Source: Ruegeria_C sp041537925
Lineage (GTDB): Bacteria; Pseudomonadota; Alphaproteobacteria; Rhodobacterales; Rhodobacteraceae
Length of the DNA: 64,000 nucleotides
NCBI RefSeq assembly: GCF_041537925.1
Contig: NZ_JBGOSH010000010.1
Coordinates: 1-64,000, forward strand
Direction: 5' to 3'
This document shows positions 35,582 to 45,176 of this stretch, piece after piece (position 1 is the first letter of the stretch; each line of letters opens with the position of its first letter). A model generated the notes under the pieces. It searched no databases. It was not told the DNA's origin and saw nothing but the letters and a program-made list of their open reading frames with translations. The translations under genes were made by a program, and so were the position numbers.

Positions 35582-35611
35582 TGTAGGTCATTCCTCGATG
35601 CTTTAGAAATT

Positions 35612-35639
35612 ACCCCCGTTGTTCTATGGCAGCGGGGGT
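35612..35639 (+). terminator. Terminator after rpsU
   Basis: ACCCCCG pairs with CGGGGGT (7 bp) around a 14-base loop, followed by CTTGCGTTT. The T-run is weak, but the place 30 bases after the stop fits. Confidence 0.7.
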
Positions 35640-35935
35640 CTTGCGTTTCAGCCGCTCTTCACACCTAAGCAGTGGCCAGATTGATTTCCTCAATGCAGGA
35701 AAGAGCGGGCAACGAACAGCGAGCTTGTTTTGATTGGGTCGCATGTGTTGTCGTTGCGGTCCTTACTTGCCAAAATCCATGCAGTCTTTGAACTGGCTGC
35801 GAAACGAATGTCCGATGTTACCCATTGGCGCGGTATTAGTTTCAGGGAGAGCGGGTGGGGTAAATCCTGCCCGCGTTCTGCTTTAAAGCATCCCTTCCCG
35901 CCAAGAAGATAGTTAGTCTGTCCTGAATATCGCCT
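35640..35935. other. Intergenic, no gene seen
   Basis: It lies between the rpsU terminator and the IS5-type transposase. The left end of that IS must lie in the last 50 bases, but I cannot define its repeat. Confidence 0.4.
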
Positions 35936-37315
35936 TCAGGCGGTCGGTTTGTCGACCCGATCACTTCGACCGAATGCCATTTCGGCGTCAATGATCGTAC
36001 AAACTCGGCGGATCAGCCGGATCAAATAGTGCAAGACGGCTCTCAGGTGCCTGAGGATCATGCGGATATTGTGTCCGCATCCACAGAGCACAGCGAAAAG
36101 AGCATCGCCTTCGGTTCCTTTCAGGGTGCTTCGTGTCAGTCTGCCGTCGTTTTTCATGTGCCCGATCATCGGCTCAATTGCGCTGCGCCGACGCAGGAGT
36201 TTGGCAATCGTCCTGGTGACGCCGCGCCTGGCACCACTGATAAAAACCTTCACATTCTGCACGCCATGGCCACGGTATCCGCGGTCGACGAACGCGAATT
36301 CCGGTTTCTGGTCTGTCAGGATTTCGACCTGCTCCAGAGCCTCGTCCAGCGTGTGGCCGTCGTAGGGATTGCCCGGCAGCGCCCGCATCCCCACCACAAA
36401 GCCGCCCCGGTTGGTCGTGGCGACGCTGACCTTGGTACCGAATTCGTAGCGCTTGTGCGCCTTGCCCTTGGAGATGCAATCCACCGCTGGCTCATGCAGG
36501 CTGTAGAGCTTCTTCTTGTCCTTCGGCTTCTGCGCCAGCAGTCGGTTCACCAGCGCGATCATCTCCACCAGGCGCGCCTTCAATGCGCCCTCCTGAACCT
36601 TGTCCAGTTGCCGCCCAACGTCGCGTAGCACGCGACCAGTGTAGCCCTTGAGGCGACGCAGCGCCTTGCGCATCCTTTTGAACTGGCGGGCGTGGGCATA
36701 ACGACCGACCTGACTGGCAATGCGAGGCGCGAGGCGATTGTAGTTCTGTCGCAGACTGACCCCGGCCTCGTGGGCCAACCCGACGAGCTTGCGCCGCGCC
36801 GTTTCATACAGTCGGGCATCCGTCGGATGGGCGATGTTCTTTTCCATCACCGTGGTATCGACCGTGACCCGCTTGAGATCGTTGCCTTTCACCGCCCCGG
36901 CGCGCTTCCCGGCATCTATCGTCTGGGTCAACATCCACTCGACACCTTCTTCTCCGATCCGCTTTCGCCAGCGCGTCATGGATGACGGATCAAGCGGCAG
37001 TCGATGTTGAAAGAACGTCTCGCCGCTGAAATGCTGCCAGTACGGGTTCTCGGCCCAACCGGCCACCACCGCCTCATCCGACAGAGCATAGACATGTTGA
37101 AGATACAGCAGCCCAGCCACCAGGCGTGGCGAGGTCGCCGGTCGACCGGTATGGGACGGAAAGAAACCGAGCCATTCCCGCTCAAAAACATCCCAGTCGA
37201 TCAAGCCCTCCAGCTTCACCAACTCATGCCGCATGTCGATCATCTCGACCAATCGGGCGCGCAGGAGATCGTCTTGGTCCGGGGGTGGCTTTCTCGGCTT
37301 CATATCATGGCTCAA
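35936..37315 (-). CDS. IS5-family transposase, long type (459 aa)
   Basis: The protein begins MSHDMKPRKPPPDQDDLLRA. It has a DUF772-like N-terminus (IDWDVFEREWLGFFPSHTGR, ALSDEAVVAGWAENPYWQHF), then RVTVDTTVMEKNIAHPTD (first Asp), FAFVDRGYRGHGV (second Asp) and RRRSAIEPMIGHMKNDGRL (Glu). The frame is intact, so it may be active. The size differs from the 319-residue IS5 copies, so it is a separate lineage. Terminal repeats could not be placed with confidence. Confidence 0.9.
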   Translation of the reverse strand: MSHDMKPRKPPPDQDDLLRARLVEMIDMRHELVKLEGLIDWDVFEREWLGFFPSHTGRPATSPRLVAGLLYLQHVYALSDEAVVAGWAENPYWQHFSGETFFQHRLPLDPSSMTRWRKRIGEEGVEWMLTQTIDAGKRAGAVKGNDLKRVTVDTTVMEKNIAHPTDARLYETARRKLVGLAHEAGVSLRQNYNRLAPRIASQVGRYAHARQFKRMRKALRRLKGYTGRVLRDVGRQLDKVQEGALKARLVEMIALVNRLLAQKPKDKKKLYSLHEPAVDCISKGKAHKRYEFGTKVSVATTNRGGFVVGMRALPGNPYDGHTLDEALEQVEILTDQKPEFAFVDRGYRGHGVQNVKVFISGARRGVTRTIAKLLRRRSAIEPMIGHMKNDGRLTRSTLKGTEGDALFAVLCGCGHNIRMILRHLRAVLHYLIRLIRRVCTIIDAEMAFGRSDRVDKPTA

Positions 37316-37475
37316 AATTGCAGGGTTCCTACCAAGATAATATCAAACCTTGCACTTTTTACCCAATAAAATTGGACCGTTTATCAACAAAATCAGATGC
37401 ATACCGGTTGTTCAGGACGAACTAGTTAGTCGCTCACCACTCATGGGCGTGACACGAACAGGGCGGTCAATCAAA

Positions 37476-38273
37476 TCAACAATACGGTGCGCGCTTCACC
37501 CGAGACTTGGCAGCAGACGTCTCAAACCGGGCATAGCGCCCACCTGAGTAACGGCGACAATCCAGAGCATATCCGGCGGCAATCACTGCAGCACCGATGT
37601 CCTGGCCGTCCGCGTAACAAACACCGACGTACCGGTCATAGGTCTTCTCGCCTGTCAGGTCGCAGGAGACGGCCTTGCCGCGCAGATGGTTCCCCATCCA
37701 TCGCTTGCCTGACTGCCCGGCCTGTGTGTCCAGTTCCGGGGCATCTACGCCCTGTAGTCGCACAGGGGTGCCATCTACCTCGATCGTGTCTGCATCACGC
37801 ACATGAGTTACCAAGCCCTCCAGGTTTCGCCCGGCCAGGTATTCTGAGAAAGCGCCAACAAATTCGGGAAACCGCATTACTGCCAATACGACAAGCAGAA
37901 TGGTCACAACTAGAAGGGACGACCTATTTTTGCGCGTAGGCCATCTACGGCTCTTGCGCCTGCGGGCACGTGATTTTTTGACTGGTGTTCGGGTGCGGTG
38001 GTCAATGCTGCATTTGGTTAGCACCCGCGTCAGATGGCTGAATTGCTTGTCGCTGATCCGCGTCCTGGTGCCATGGCGGCGGAACTTGGCATGCATATCA
38101 CCGAGAAACTTTCGCTCCCACTCATTCAGGCCCACCGAGGTGAGTGCCCTTGCGATGTTGCTTTGGATCAGATTGAGTTGGTCAGGCGGGATCTGCATGC
38201 GTGCAGAGATGGCAAGAAAATGCGGCGAGATTTTGGAATATAACGCCCCTGCGGGCGAATTCAAACAACGCAT
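37476..38273 (-). CDS. Membrane-anchored SNase-like (thermonuclease) protein
   Basis: This 265-residue protein has an unrecognised N-terminal region (about 1-110), a basic stretch (KKSRARRRKSRRWPTRKNR), one transmembrane helix (SSLLVVTILLVVLAVMRF) and a C-terminal staphylococcal-nuclease-like domain: VRDADTIEVDGTPVRLQGVD (metal Asp and first catalytic Arg), DAPELDTQ, and EKTYDRYVGVCYADGQDIGA. The nuclease part should lie outside the cytoplasmic membrane. A zinc-ribbon gene ends nine bases upstream, suggesting an operon. The start is uncertain; Met26 is an alternative. Confidence 0.82.
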   Translation of the reverse strand: MRCLNSPAGALYSKISPHFLAISARMQIPPDQLNLIQSNIARALTSVGLNEWERKFLGDMHAKFRRHGTRTRISDKQFSHLTRVLTKCSIDHRTRTPVKKSRARRRKSRRWPTRKNRSSLLVVTILLVVLAVMRFPEFVGAFSEYLAGRNLEGLVTHVRDADTIEVDGTPVRLQGVDAPELDTQAGQSGKRWMGNHLRGKAVSCDLTGEKTYDRYVGVCYADGQDIGAAVIAAGYALDCRRYSGGRYARFETSAAKSRVKRAPYC

Positions 38274-38282
38274 TTGGAGCTA

Positions 38283-38516
38283 TCACGCCCTCGTCCGATC
38301 TGGCCTCTTGCCAAACGTCTCTTCAATCACAGCGTCGATTTCGCCTTTGGCCAACTCCATCACAACGGTCTTGACCTCGCCATAGGTGCCGAACTCGTGC
38401 CCGCAGTCGAAGCACGATATCACCTCGTCGCTCTTCGGCGGGGTGAGTTCGCTGATAGCAACCGGGAGCCCGCACTCGGTGCACTGGAATGTGATGCGGT
38501 CTCTCTTCTTCACCAT
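38283..38516 (-). CDS. Small zinc-ribbon protein
   Basis: The 77-residue protein from Met at 38514-38516 reads MVKKRDRITFQCTECGLPVA. Two CxxC knuckles (CTEC and CFDC) bind zinc, followed by a helical tail. This is a MJ0042/transcription-factor-like zinc ribbon, perhaps nucleic-acid binding. It is nine bases before the SNase gene on the same strand, suggesting co-expression. An upstream in-frame start at 38525 also exists. Confidence 0.6.
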   Translation of the reverse strand: MVKKRDRITFQCTECGLPVAISELTPPKSDEVISCFDCGHEFGTYGEVKTVVMELAKGEIDAVIEETFGKRPDRTRA

Positions 38517-38819
38517 GGGGGTCACCTGAACAGACTTGCGGGAATTCTGGGGGTTTTCGGGGGATCATAATCGAGCGCATCGGCCCAATCGTAGGTAATT
38601 GCTTTGAACATCAGAGTTTTGCGCGCACCAAAGAGCAGATCGCAGCCCCTCATCACCAGATTTACGCCCGATCTTCGCCATGCATCCTGGAGACGTCAGA
38701 GCTAGGGTTTTCGGACTGATCGGGGAGGGCAACCTGCCCGCGCCATAATCGGCCAGCATTGAACACAACTCGGGCCAACTCGCGATTGCGGCCCTCACGG
38801 AACTGAAAAGGTGACAATT

Positions 38820-39443
38820 ATGAAAAGCTTCAAAAAGGGGGCTAAAGGCCCGGATGTTCAGAAGATCTAAAAGGCACTTATCGCTTCAGGAACGAAGCCA
38901 AAGGTCAAGATAAATGCGACATTTGATGCTCTGACTGAGGAATCGGTGAAGGCTTTCCAGTCGAAGAAGCGCCTTAAAGTCGACGGCATCGTCGGGAAGA
39001 AAACACTGCCGAAGCTGATGAAAGCAGCGAAAGCGCCCAAGATCGATCTGAAACTGTCAACCCCCGACTAAGCGCCGCTTCTCAAGAAGAAATTGGCGCA
39101 CTATATGAAGGTTAAGAAACAGGTATCGCAGATCCTGGTCATCATCAAGAAAGACAGACGCCCAGAGATCAAAAAAGTTTCGAAGGAATACAACAGCTTG
39201 TTCCAGATCTACGCTGAGGCTTATGCCGTTTGTCGAACCAAAGCAGAAATGTCGATCAAGGCGCGGGCGCTGTTTGAGAAAGAGGTAAGATCCGATCCCT
39301 CGAGCGCTGCAGAAACCAGGGAGACGATCGAAAACTGCCATTCCGGCGCCCACTATCAAAACCGGCTGATGGAAATCTGCCTCGGCGGCTTTGAGCGTTT
39401 GGACAATGAACTGAAGAAGGCCAAACAGGGTCTCGCAGTGTAG
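38820..39443 (+). pseudogene. Peptidoglycan-binding-like protein with two in-frame TAA codons
   Basis: One reading frame runs from the ATG at 38820 to 39443 apart from TAA at 38868-38870 and 39069-39071. Residues 1-70 look like a PG_binding_1 repeat (GPDVQKI, then ATFDALTEESVKAFQSKKRL and VDGIVGKKTLPKLMKA). The rest (from MKVKKQVSQILVIIKKD) is helical and unrecognised. CAA to TAA and TAC/TAT to TAA would explain both stops. The final part, 39093-39443, could still be translated from its ATG. Confidence 0.6.
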
Positions 39444-39645
39444 AATATCCAAACTTGATCGTCAAAACGGGTGCCCCTGTTCGTTGCGCTATGCAGTGGA
39501 TCCGATAGGCGAAACATCACAGCATGGCGGTCGCGTCCTGATCGCCATGCTTTGCATAGAAAAGCCGAGGGGCTGTCATCGGTGCAACCGCCACAAATTA
39601 TAGTGACCGCAATACCTCCGCGATACTTGGTTTGACTGTAAAACT

Positions 39646-40179
39646 TCAAAATTGATCTGACGCGCACTTGGAGACGCGGGCTCGGATGAACTCCAAAAAT
39701 TCAACAACCTCCGTTTCACTTGTGTTCTGAATTTCAACGCTCCACGGAAGTTGAACCCGTTCGGCAAGCATGTTGATTTGCTCGATCCTATCATCCGAAA
39801 CTGGGATGTGTTGCGACGCGTCCCTCTGACGAATTCGGTCAAGGCACATCTCATTGGGAGCGCTGACTTTGATCAGAATAAGTTCGCCCATCGCATCCAG
39901 CGCGTTGTGCATCTCGGAAAACCATGGGGCGGTTCCCGTGCTCTCCAACACGACACTACTACGGGCAGACAAGCGCTCGCGGACGCCCTCGATGACCCGA
40001 GACAACCCTTCGATGTCGAAGTCGCTTGAGCCAGGCCTCATCTCTTTCATCAGTTCCAGCCAGATTGGCTCAACCCTCAGAAATGAGATGCCAATCTCAT
40101 CCTCCATACGCGAGGCAAGATAGGTTTTGCCTGCGCCCTTCGGCCCAACAAGAAGTATGATGATGTTGCGCTTTGCCAT
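39646..40179 (-). CDS. P-loop kinase-like ATPase
   Basis: The protein has 177 residues from Met at 40177-40179 (MAKRNIIILLVGPKGAGKTY). The P-loop is GPKGAGKT. Later features are SSVVLESTGTAPWF and ILIKVSAPNEMCLDRIRQRD, the lid region of shikimate/AAA_33-type small kinases. The substrate is unknown. The frame is open for another 39 codons upstream, but that part looks non-coding. It stands alone between a pseudogene and a divergent cyclase. Confidence 0.7.
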   Translation of the reverse strand: MAKRNIIILLVGPKGAGKTYLASRMEDEIGISFLRVEPIWLELMKEMRPGSSDFDIEGLSRVIEGVRERLSARSSVVLESTGTAPWFSEMHNALDAMGELILIKVSAPNEMCLDRIRQRDASQHIPVSDDRIEQINMLAERVQLPWSVEIQNTSETEVVEFLEFIRARVSKCASDQF

Positions 40180-40470
40180 GGTGCGTGCGCCCGTTGGTGG
40201 TTTCTTTCTGGTGGACCGCCGGTCGAGAAACGTTCGCTGAGGATAGCCCAGACGACCTATGCCGGTGAGCATTAGTGATCGCGTTGAATTCGACATCGGG
40301 CTCCGCGCCCAAAGTTACGAGCCCATACGAATAGGATCAACAAAGCAGACTTCACCGTCTAGTGTTTTGCGGTGGATGCCGATTTCTTGGGTCCCGACAA
40401 GGCCAATTTGACCAAAGTGCAGGGGCGTCTTACGATTTCCATCATAGCTGTTTGATGACCAATTCTGATC

Positions 40471-41745
40471 ATGTCTCTCGATTTCCTCCGCATCGGCTAC
40501 GCTGCCGATGACGATCTCGCCACCCGGCGACTGAAGTCCGTGTTAACCATCATCATTCTTGTGATCATGGCGATGTCGTTGTCTTTCTTTTTCTTTGAAC
40601 CGGATCGGTCGGTACTGCTGCGAAGCTTTGACATAGCGGCGCTGGGAACTGAAGTCGCAGCACTCGTGGTGCTGCATGTCAGTCGTAGTGCCAAGACACT
40701 GTTCTATTTCTTCTGCCCGATGCTCATGTTCATTCAATTCGGTTTTACGCTGCTGAATGGAAACCGAGAAGGCGATATACTGCCGTTTATCGTCATCCCC
40801 GCGGCTGCGGTGGTGGTACTCGGTCCGGACCGGTCGCGAGCCTGGTTTGCGGTTTCGATGGTGGTAATGCTTCTTCTTCCATTTATTGAAGTGGCATTGC
40901 CTGAGTTCACAATGGCCGCCCATCAAACGGTCCTGAATCCCACAGGGTCGCTGTTCGACTCGTCGTATCGCCGCCCCATCGAAATCGGCGAGGGGCTCGC
41001 CATGGCAATCGGCGTCTTCTTTGTCTATTTCCTGACCTATTCCGGCTACAAGCAACTTGAGAATGCCAACGCCTTGATCCGCGTTCAAAAGGAGCAGATC
41101 GAACAGGAGCACGCGCGCGCTGAACAGCTGCTCGAAAACATACTTCCGCATTCAATTGCCGAGCGATTGAAGCGAGAGCCCGAAAAAATCATTGCTGATG
41201 ACCTTCTACAAATAACTGTCCTGTTTGCTGATATCGTAGGGTTTACGCCGCGCGCATCGAAAATGTCTGCGCCCGAGACGGTGGCGTTCCTCAATGGTGT
41301 GTTTTCGCGATTTGACAAGCTCGCTGACCAGTTTGGGTTGGAAAAGATCAAGACGATTGGTGACGCCTATATGGTTGCTGGTGGACTGCCCGAGCCACGC
41401 GCCGATCACGCTTCGTCAGTTGCTAATATGGCGCTTGGGATGCTTGTTGTCATGAATGCGCTTAGCAAGGAATTGCATGACGAAGTGACGGTTCGCATCG
41501 GCATCCACACAGGCCCGGCAGTTGCGGGTGTCATCGGGACGCGCAAGTTCTTTTACGATGTATGGGGCGACACCGTAAACTTGGCTTCGCGCCTGGAAGC
41601 GCAAGGAAAACCCGGGCGCATACAGGTCAGCGAAGAGACACGGCGGATACTTGCAGACACCTACACTTTCGAGGCGCGCGGACCCATCGGACTCAAGGGT
41701 AAAGGCGAAATCGACGTGTACTTCCTGACCGGCAAAATTGGATAA
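40471..41745 (+). CDS. Membrane-bound class III adenylate/guanylate cyclase
   Basis: The 424-residue protein has an N-terminal membrane domain with about six helices (residues 25-200, for example VLTIIILVIMAMSLSFFFF), a short coiled linker (RVQKEQIEQEHARAEQLLEN, ILPHSIAERLKREP) and a cyclase domain. Catalytic features are VLFADIVGFTPRAS (metal Asp), KIKTIGDAYMVAGGLP (second Asp) and DVWGDTVNLASRLEAQG. It probably makes cAMP in response to an envelope signal. This is the second cyclase on this replicon. It overlaps no other gene. Confidence 0.9.
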   Translation: MSLDFLRIGYAADDDLATRRLKSVLTIIILVIMAMSLSFFFFEPDRSVLLRSFDIAALGTEVAALVVLHVSRSAKTLFYFFCPMLMFIQFGFTLLNGNREGDILPFIVIPAAAVVVLGPDRSRAWFAVSMVVMLLLPFIEVALPEFTMAAHQTVLNPTGSLFDSSYRRPIEIGEGLAMAIGVFFVYFLTYSGYKQLENANALIRVQKEQIEQEHARAEQLLENILPHSIAERLKREPEKIIADDLLQITVLFADIVGFTPRASKMSAPETVAFLNGVFSRFDKLADQFGLEKIKTIGDAYMVAGGLPEPRADHASSVANMALGMLVVMNALSKELHDEVTVRIGIHTGPAVAGVIGTRKFFYDVWGDTVNLASRLEAQGKPGRIQVSEETRRILADTYTFEARGPIGLKGKGEIDVYFLTGKIG

Positions 41746-41928
41746 TTGCATCGAGCAATTCGCAATGCCCGGATTGTGCTTGGCCCATGCCTGTCGCAAA
41801 AGGCTCAATTTCTAGCCTGCTTGCGCGATGACGAAAGTCCTTGTTGCCTGCACCGAGTGGAATTCCAGAAGATCGAGCATATGCTTTTGGGATACCGTTG
41901 ACTGACCCGACCTCATCAGCGCGCCGAG

Positions 41929-43269
41929 TCATTTCCGATGCTCCGACAGGCCGAGCTCGTCCCACATCCAGCCGAAATCATACTCTGCGACGTGGGACTC
42001 TGTCTGACGGGCACTGCGATTTTCGATGGTCTTCAGCCAGTCAATCACTTCTTTCTTGCCCTTTGCACTGCGAACAGCCTGGCGGGGGGTCTTGTCACCC
42101 AAGGCCGGTATCGGCTGGTCAAGCGTGTCGCGGTAGTGGTGGTCGAGATGCTCATGGGCAATCTGGCGGGCAAGGGCAGGGGGGATGTCCTTGTCAGCAG
42201 CGGATTCGGTTTCCGGGTTGTCCTCTGCCATCATCTGTTCGACGGTCTGGATCGCCGTCAGCGGCGGTCTCACCAAATCACCCAGCATCTCAAGAATGAG
42301 GGCTTCGCCGCGTACGGCGCGCGCCGCAGAATTCACGGAGAGTGTAAGCGCCCTGCCTTTCAGGGTCAGGGATCCGAGGACAGACGCGCCCGACATTGAG
42401 CTGTCCAACACCAGGCCAGTGCCACGCCGGGTACCATCCCGGTTGTCCAGGGCAAGCCAGGTCCAGCCCTTCGGGCCCGTGGCGACCAGATCCGCGGCCT
42501 GAGACAGCGTCTGCGCAACCTTTTTTTGAGTGACCCCATTTGCGAGCGGGAAGCGCATCTCATGGAAGACCAGGTCGTCGCCATCGCTGTTGCTGATCTG
42601 CGGCACCTCCGGGTCCAGCAGGTCTGGCAGATGTGCGAAGAGCCAGGCATTGGCAAAAAGTGGGGCGGAGCGCCGCAACTGATCCTGCGTCAGCCTAAGC
42701 TCGTCCTTTGCGTTCAGTTTCAGGACAGTTCGAAGCCCATCTTCGAGCATCGCAACAGCATCCGGATCGAACGGCAGCAGAGCGCCCGAAATCACGTTGT
42801 GATCGCCCTGCGAAACAACCCGAACGGAAATGCGATCCCCTTGCTGAAACATCCGCGTGGCGCTTTGCTCCCTGACGGTGACCGGCTTGGCGTCAGATAG
42901 CATGTCCCGCAGAGCCATGGATTTTCCCGGCACGATCGCGCTGACCTCGTAGAGGCTGATGGGGGCATCCCGCAATCCCGTGATATAGGCTCGGGTCTGA
43001 ACACCCTCCTTTGATCCATGCCGCCTGAGATACGCATCGCCTGCGTTTTCACCATTCGGCCCGAATGACCTGCCCAGCAGATCCTCCAGCCCGCCGCCCC
43101 ACAGGATCATTGGCCAGTCCTCGCCCAGCAAATCCCCCAGGTCCTCAAAGTCGAGATCGAATGCCTCAAGAGCTGGCAGGAGATGCTCATCCAGAACATC
43201 TGCAAGTCGCTCGTGCCAGGTCTCGTCGCGGGTGATGAACCCGATGAGCCCTTCAAGATCATGTCCCAT
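41929..43269 (-). CDS. Hypothetical protein with MbcA/ParS/Xre-like C-terminal segment
   Basis: This 446-residue soluble protein starts MGHDLEGLIGFITRDETWHE. Most of it is unrecognised: a long alpha/beta region and an acidic hinge (MMAEDNPETESAADKDIPPA). Near the C-terminus PIPALGDKTPRQAVRSAKGK followed by KEVIDWLKTIENR resembles the segment found in MbcA/ParS/Xre antitoxin-like domains and in SEC-C-associated proteins. No partner toxin is adjacent; the DUF6429 gene lies upstream. Function unknown. Confidence 0.7.
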   Translation of the reverse strand: MGHDLEGLIGFITRDETWHERLADVLDEHLLPALEAFDLDFEDLGDLLGEDWPMILWGGGLEDLLGRSFGPNGENAGDAYLRRHGSKEGVQTRAYITGLRDAPISLYEVSAIVPGKSMALRDMLSDAKPVTVREQSATRMFQQGDRISVRVVSQGDHNVISGALLPFDPDAVAMLEDGLRTVLKLNAKDELRLTQDQLRRSAPLFANAWLFAHLPDLLDPEVPQISNSDGDDLVFHEMRFPLANGVTQKKVAQTLSQAADLVATGPKGWTWLALDNRDGTRRGTGLVLDSSMSGASVLGSLTLKGRALTLSVNSAARAVRGEALILEMLGDLVRPPLTAIQTVEQMMAEDNPETESAADKDIPPALARQIAHEHLDHHYRDTLDQPIPALGDKTPRQAVRSAKGKKEVIDWLKTIENRSARQTESHVAEYDFGWMWDELGLSEHRK

Positions 43270-43389
43270 CGACCTGCATCCTTCTCCATCGTGTGTCGGA
43301 CAGGGGCGATCTAGCGCAGAGCGCGACTGTTAGCCAGATGTCAGGTTTGCGGTGGCGTATTTCGTCTCGGTGGTCTCGTTGCGGGAAGA

Positions 43390-43662
43390 TTATTGCCGGG
43401 GTGCCCGAACAAAAAGCTCTTTGAAGAGCGCTTCCGATCGGCGCAACCCGTCCTCGGTCAGCACCACCGACTTTGCTTTGCCAACCGGATCCAGGATCAG
43501 CCCTTTTTGGTGCAGGCGGTCGAGCGCGTTCCAATCAAAACCCTTCCAGGCGCGGCGCTCGCCATGCAACGTCAGCCAGAGCAACGCCAGGACTGCGTCA
43601 TCCACCTTGTCCTCATCTATATCCATGACCACATCGGACGCGACCAGGACTGGGTCCGTCAA
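43390..43662 (-). CDS. DUF6429 family protein
   Basis: The 90-residue protein contains MDIDEDKVDDAVLALLWLTL and AWKGFDWNALDRLHQKGLI, then DPVGKAKSVVLTEDGLRRSE, the DUF6429 pattern that is common on alphaproteobacterial chromosomes and plasmids near mobile DNA. It looks like a small winged-helix fold, but no role is known. Met13 at 43626 is the usual start for the family; the upstream ATG adds 12 residues. Confidence 0.78.
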   Translation of the reverse strand: MTDPVLVASDVVMDIDEDKVDDAVLALLWLTLHGERRAWKGFDWNALDRLHQKGLILDPVGKAKSVVLTEDGLRRSEALFKELFVRAPRQ

Positions 43663-43974
43663 CCCCCGATCCGGCCAGAGCAGTCTGATTTACTGCGTGC
43701 AATCCGGGCTTCATCGAGGTTGGGGATTTCTGGTTCGCGACGGTCTGATTGAGCGTTCGACACTGTTCGATGTCGAAGAGTGCAAAATGAAGACGTTTAC
43801 CGACATAACTGTTGGAACAGGTCCGACTGCGTGCGCAGGGGAGACCTGGCCGCATTTTGGAGAGGACTGCACTGCTGCAGGATTAGTCACAGGCCCGCCC
43901 TCTCTTCGGTGGAAAAACACGGAGGGGATGTCCAAATCGGGCACCTCTTCACCGCTAGCAGTGACTCCCAGGCG
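43663..43974. other. Intergenic, no gene seen
   Basis: Only short frames without ribosome sites. This is the region between DUF6429 and the H-NS gene, both on the minus strand. Confidence 0.45.
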
Positions 43975-44298
43975 TCAGATTTCCAGTTCGTCGATGGACT
44001 TTCCGGCTTTGATCGCGTCATTGACCCAATTTGGCTTACGACCCCGACCGGACCAGGTTTGTTTCGGATCGTCCGGATTGCGGTATTTCGCGGCGACTTT
44101 GGCTTTCGCTTTCTTTTTTGGGCCGGAGAAATGCGCGATTATTTCCTCAAGTGTAACACCATGAGATTTGGCGACTTTGTGGATCTCTTTGAGTGCCTTT
44201 GACAGTGCCTCTTTTTCGGCGTGCACAAGAGTCTCCTCAATGTCCTTCGCGAGAGCTTTGAGGTCTGCTGCATTCATTTTCTTCAAATCAATTTTCAT
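43975..44298 (-). CDS. H-NS/HvrA-family nucleoid-associated protein
   Basis: The protein has 107 residues from the ATG at 44296-44298 behind AGAGGCAGGGAC, giving MKIDLKKMNAADLKALAKDI. An N-terminal coiled helix for oligomerisation is followed by a linker rich in lysine and alanine (GPKKKAKAKVAAKYRNPDD) and the C-terminal DNA-binding motif TWSGRGRKPNWVNDAI, the H-NS consensus. It silences A-T rich foreign DNA; a plasmid copy may limit fitness cost or control plasmid genes. Its own leader at 44299-44400 contains a GTGACGC/GGCGTCAC hairpin. Confidence 0.92.
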   Translation of the reverse strand: MKIDLKKMNAADLKALAKDIEETLVHAEKEALSKALKEIHKVAKSHGVTLEEIIAHFSGPKKKAKAKVAAKYRNPDDPKQTWSGRGRKPNWVNDAIKAGKSIDELEI

Positions 44299-44659
44299 GT
44301 CCCTGCCTCTTTTTTGAAACTGGGCGCTAAACAACACCAATAGCGGGAGTGACGCAAGGGTGGTGGCGTCACCGAGCAATTAAACGCCACTGCCAGGGAC
44401 GAAACGGAACGGCACGGTCTGGTCTGTACATCATGAGCATCGATGCGATTGGGCCTTGGTAAAAAACTCTCAATTGGTCCAGGAGCTTTCTATCGGCTGG
44501 ACACAGTTCTTCTGCGAGGGATGCAAACTGCGCGGTCCCATCGACCCCAGTTCAAACTGTTTCTTTCCGATCATCTGCGGGAGATTTCCGGTTCAATCTA
44601 TTCTAACGCGATCCTAGTTCAATGCTGCCCATTTAAGTGCCCCGTGATGGCCCGCCCCT
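44299..44659. other. Intergenic: hns leader and spacer
   Basis: The leader of the H-NS gene contains the inverted repeat GTGACGC (44350-44356) with GCGTCAC (44369-44375). No gene is recognisable in the rest. Confidence 0.45.
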
Positions 44660-45016
44660 TTAGCGTAGTGCGATCTGGCCTGGCGAGGATACTATGATTT
44701 GCGGCTTGCCCTTGTAGAGCTCGATTGGACCAGCGATCGCAACCGCCTTTCCTTTCAGACTATGGACATTTTGAAACTTTGACGCGTGTTTTTTGAAAAT
44801 GACCGCATAGAACACATGGTTGGGATAGCGACCCCCAAAATTGATGAACGTGGTTCCACCGCTGCTTGTTGAAACCTGGCTGACAACGCCGACAACCGTC
44901 GCCTGGGCGCCTACATATTGAGACGTCTCTTTAGGCGAGATAGTGTCTGCGACCGCAGTTGTGGCGAGGAACAGGGCCACCCCAATGGCGACGAGTAAGT
45001 TGAACAGATGGGGCAT
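44660..45016 (-). CDS. Secreted OB-fold-like protein
   Basis: The 118-residue protein from Met at 45014-45016 begins MPHLFNLLVAIGVALFLATT, a signal peptide ending near AVADT. The mature part (GAQATVVGVVSQVSTSSGGT, TFINFGGRYPNHVFYAVIF, then AVAIAGPIELYKGKPQIIV) fits a bacterial OB-fold of the type seen in nucleic-acid-binding or BOF-like proteins. The ligand is unknown and it probably lies in the periplasm. Upstream ATGs at 45103 are less likely because they precede the signal sequence. Confidence 0.7.
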   Translation of the reverse strand: MPHLFNLLVAIGVALFLATTAVADTISPKETSQYVGAQATVVGVVSQVSTSSGGTTFINFGGRYPNHVFYAVIFKKHASKFQNVHSLKGKAVAIAGPIELYKGKPQIIVSSPGQIALR

Positions 45017-45176
45017 GGAAACTCTCGTTCGGGTAAGAAATCGAAACGCTTGGAATGGCTTACTGACAAAGCCTATTGGGCGCGTCAACTCCATGCGCAT
45101 CACTGCGAACTTGTGCCACGCTTCTCATCGCTGCTAAAACCAGAGCTGATCTGAGCCCAAGAGCATAGACCCCGAT

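Noticed and set aside
36029..36628. 199-residue frame opposite the long IS5 transposase.
   Set aside because: It is the antisense shadow of a well-supported transposase.
38868..39071. Stop-codon recoding of TAA in the peptidoglycan-binding-like gene.
   Set aside because: TAA ends many intact genes in this window, so general recoding is excluded, and no recoding element is visible.
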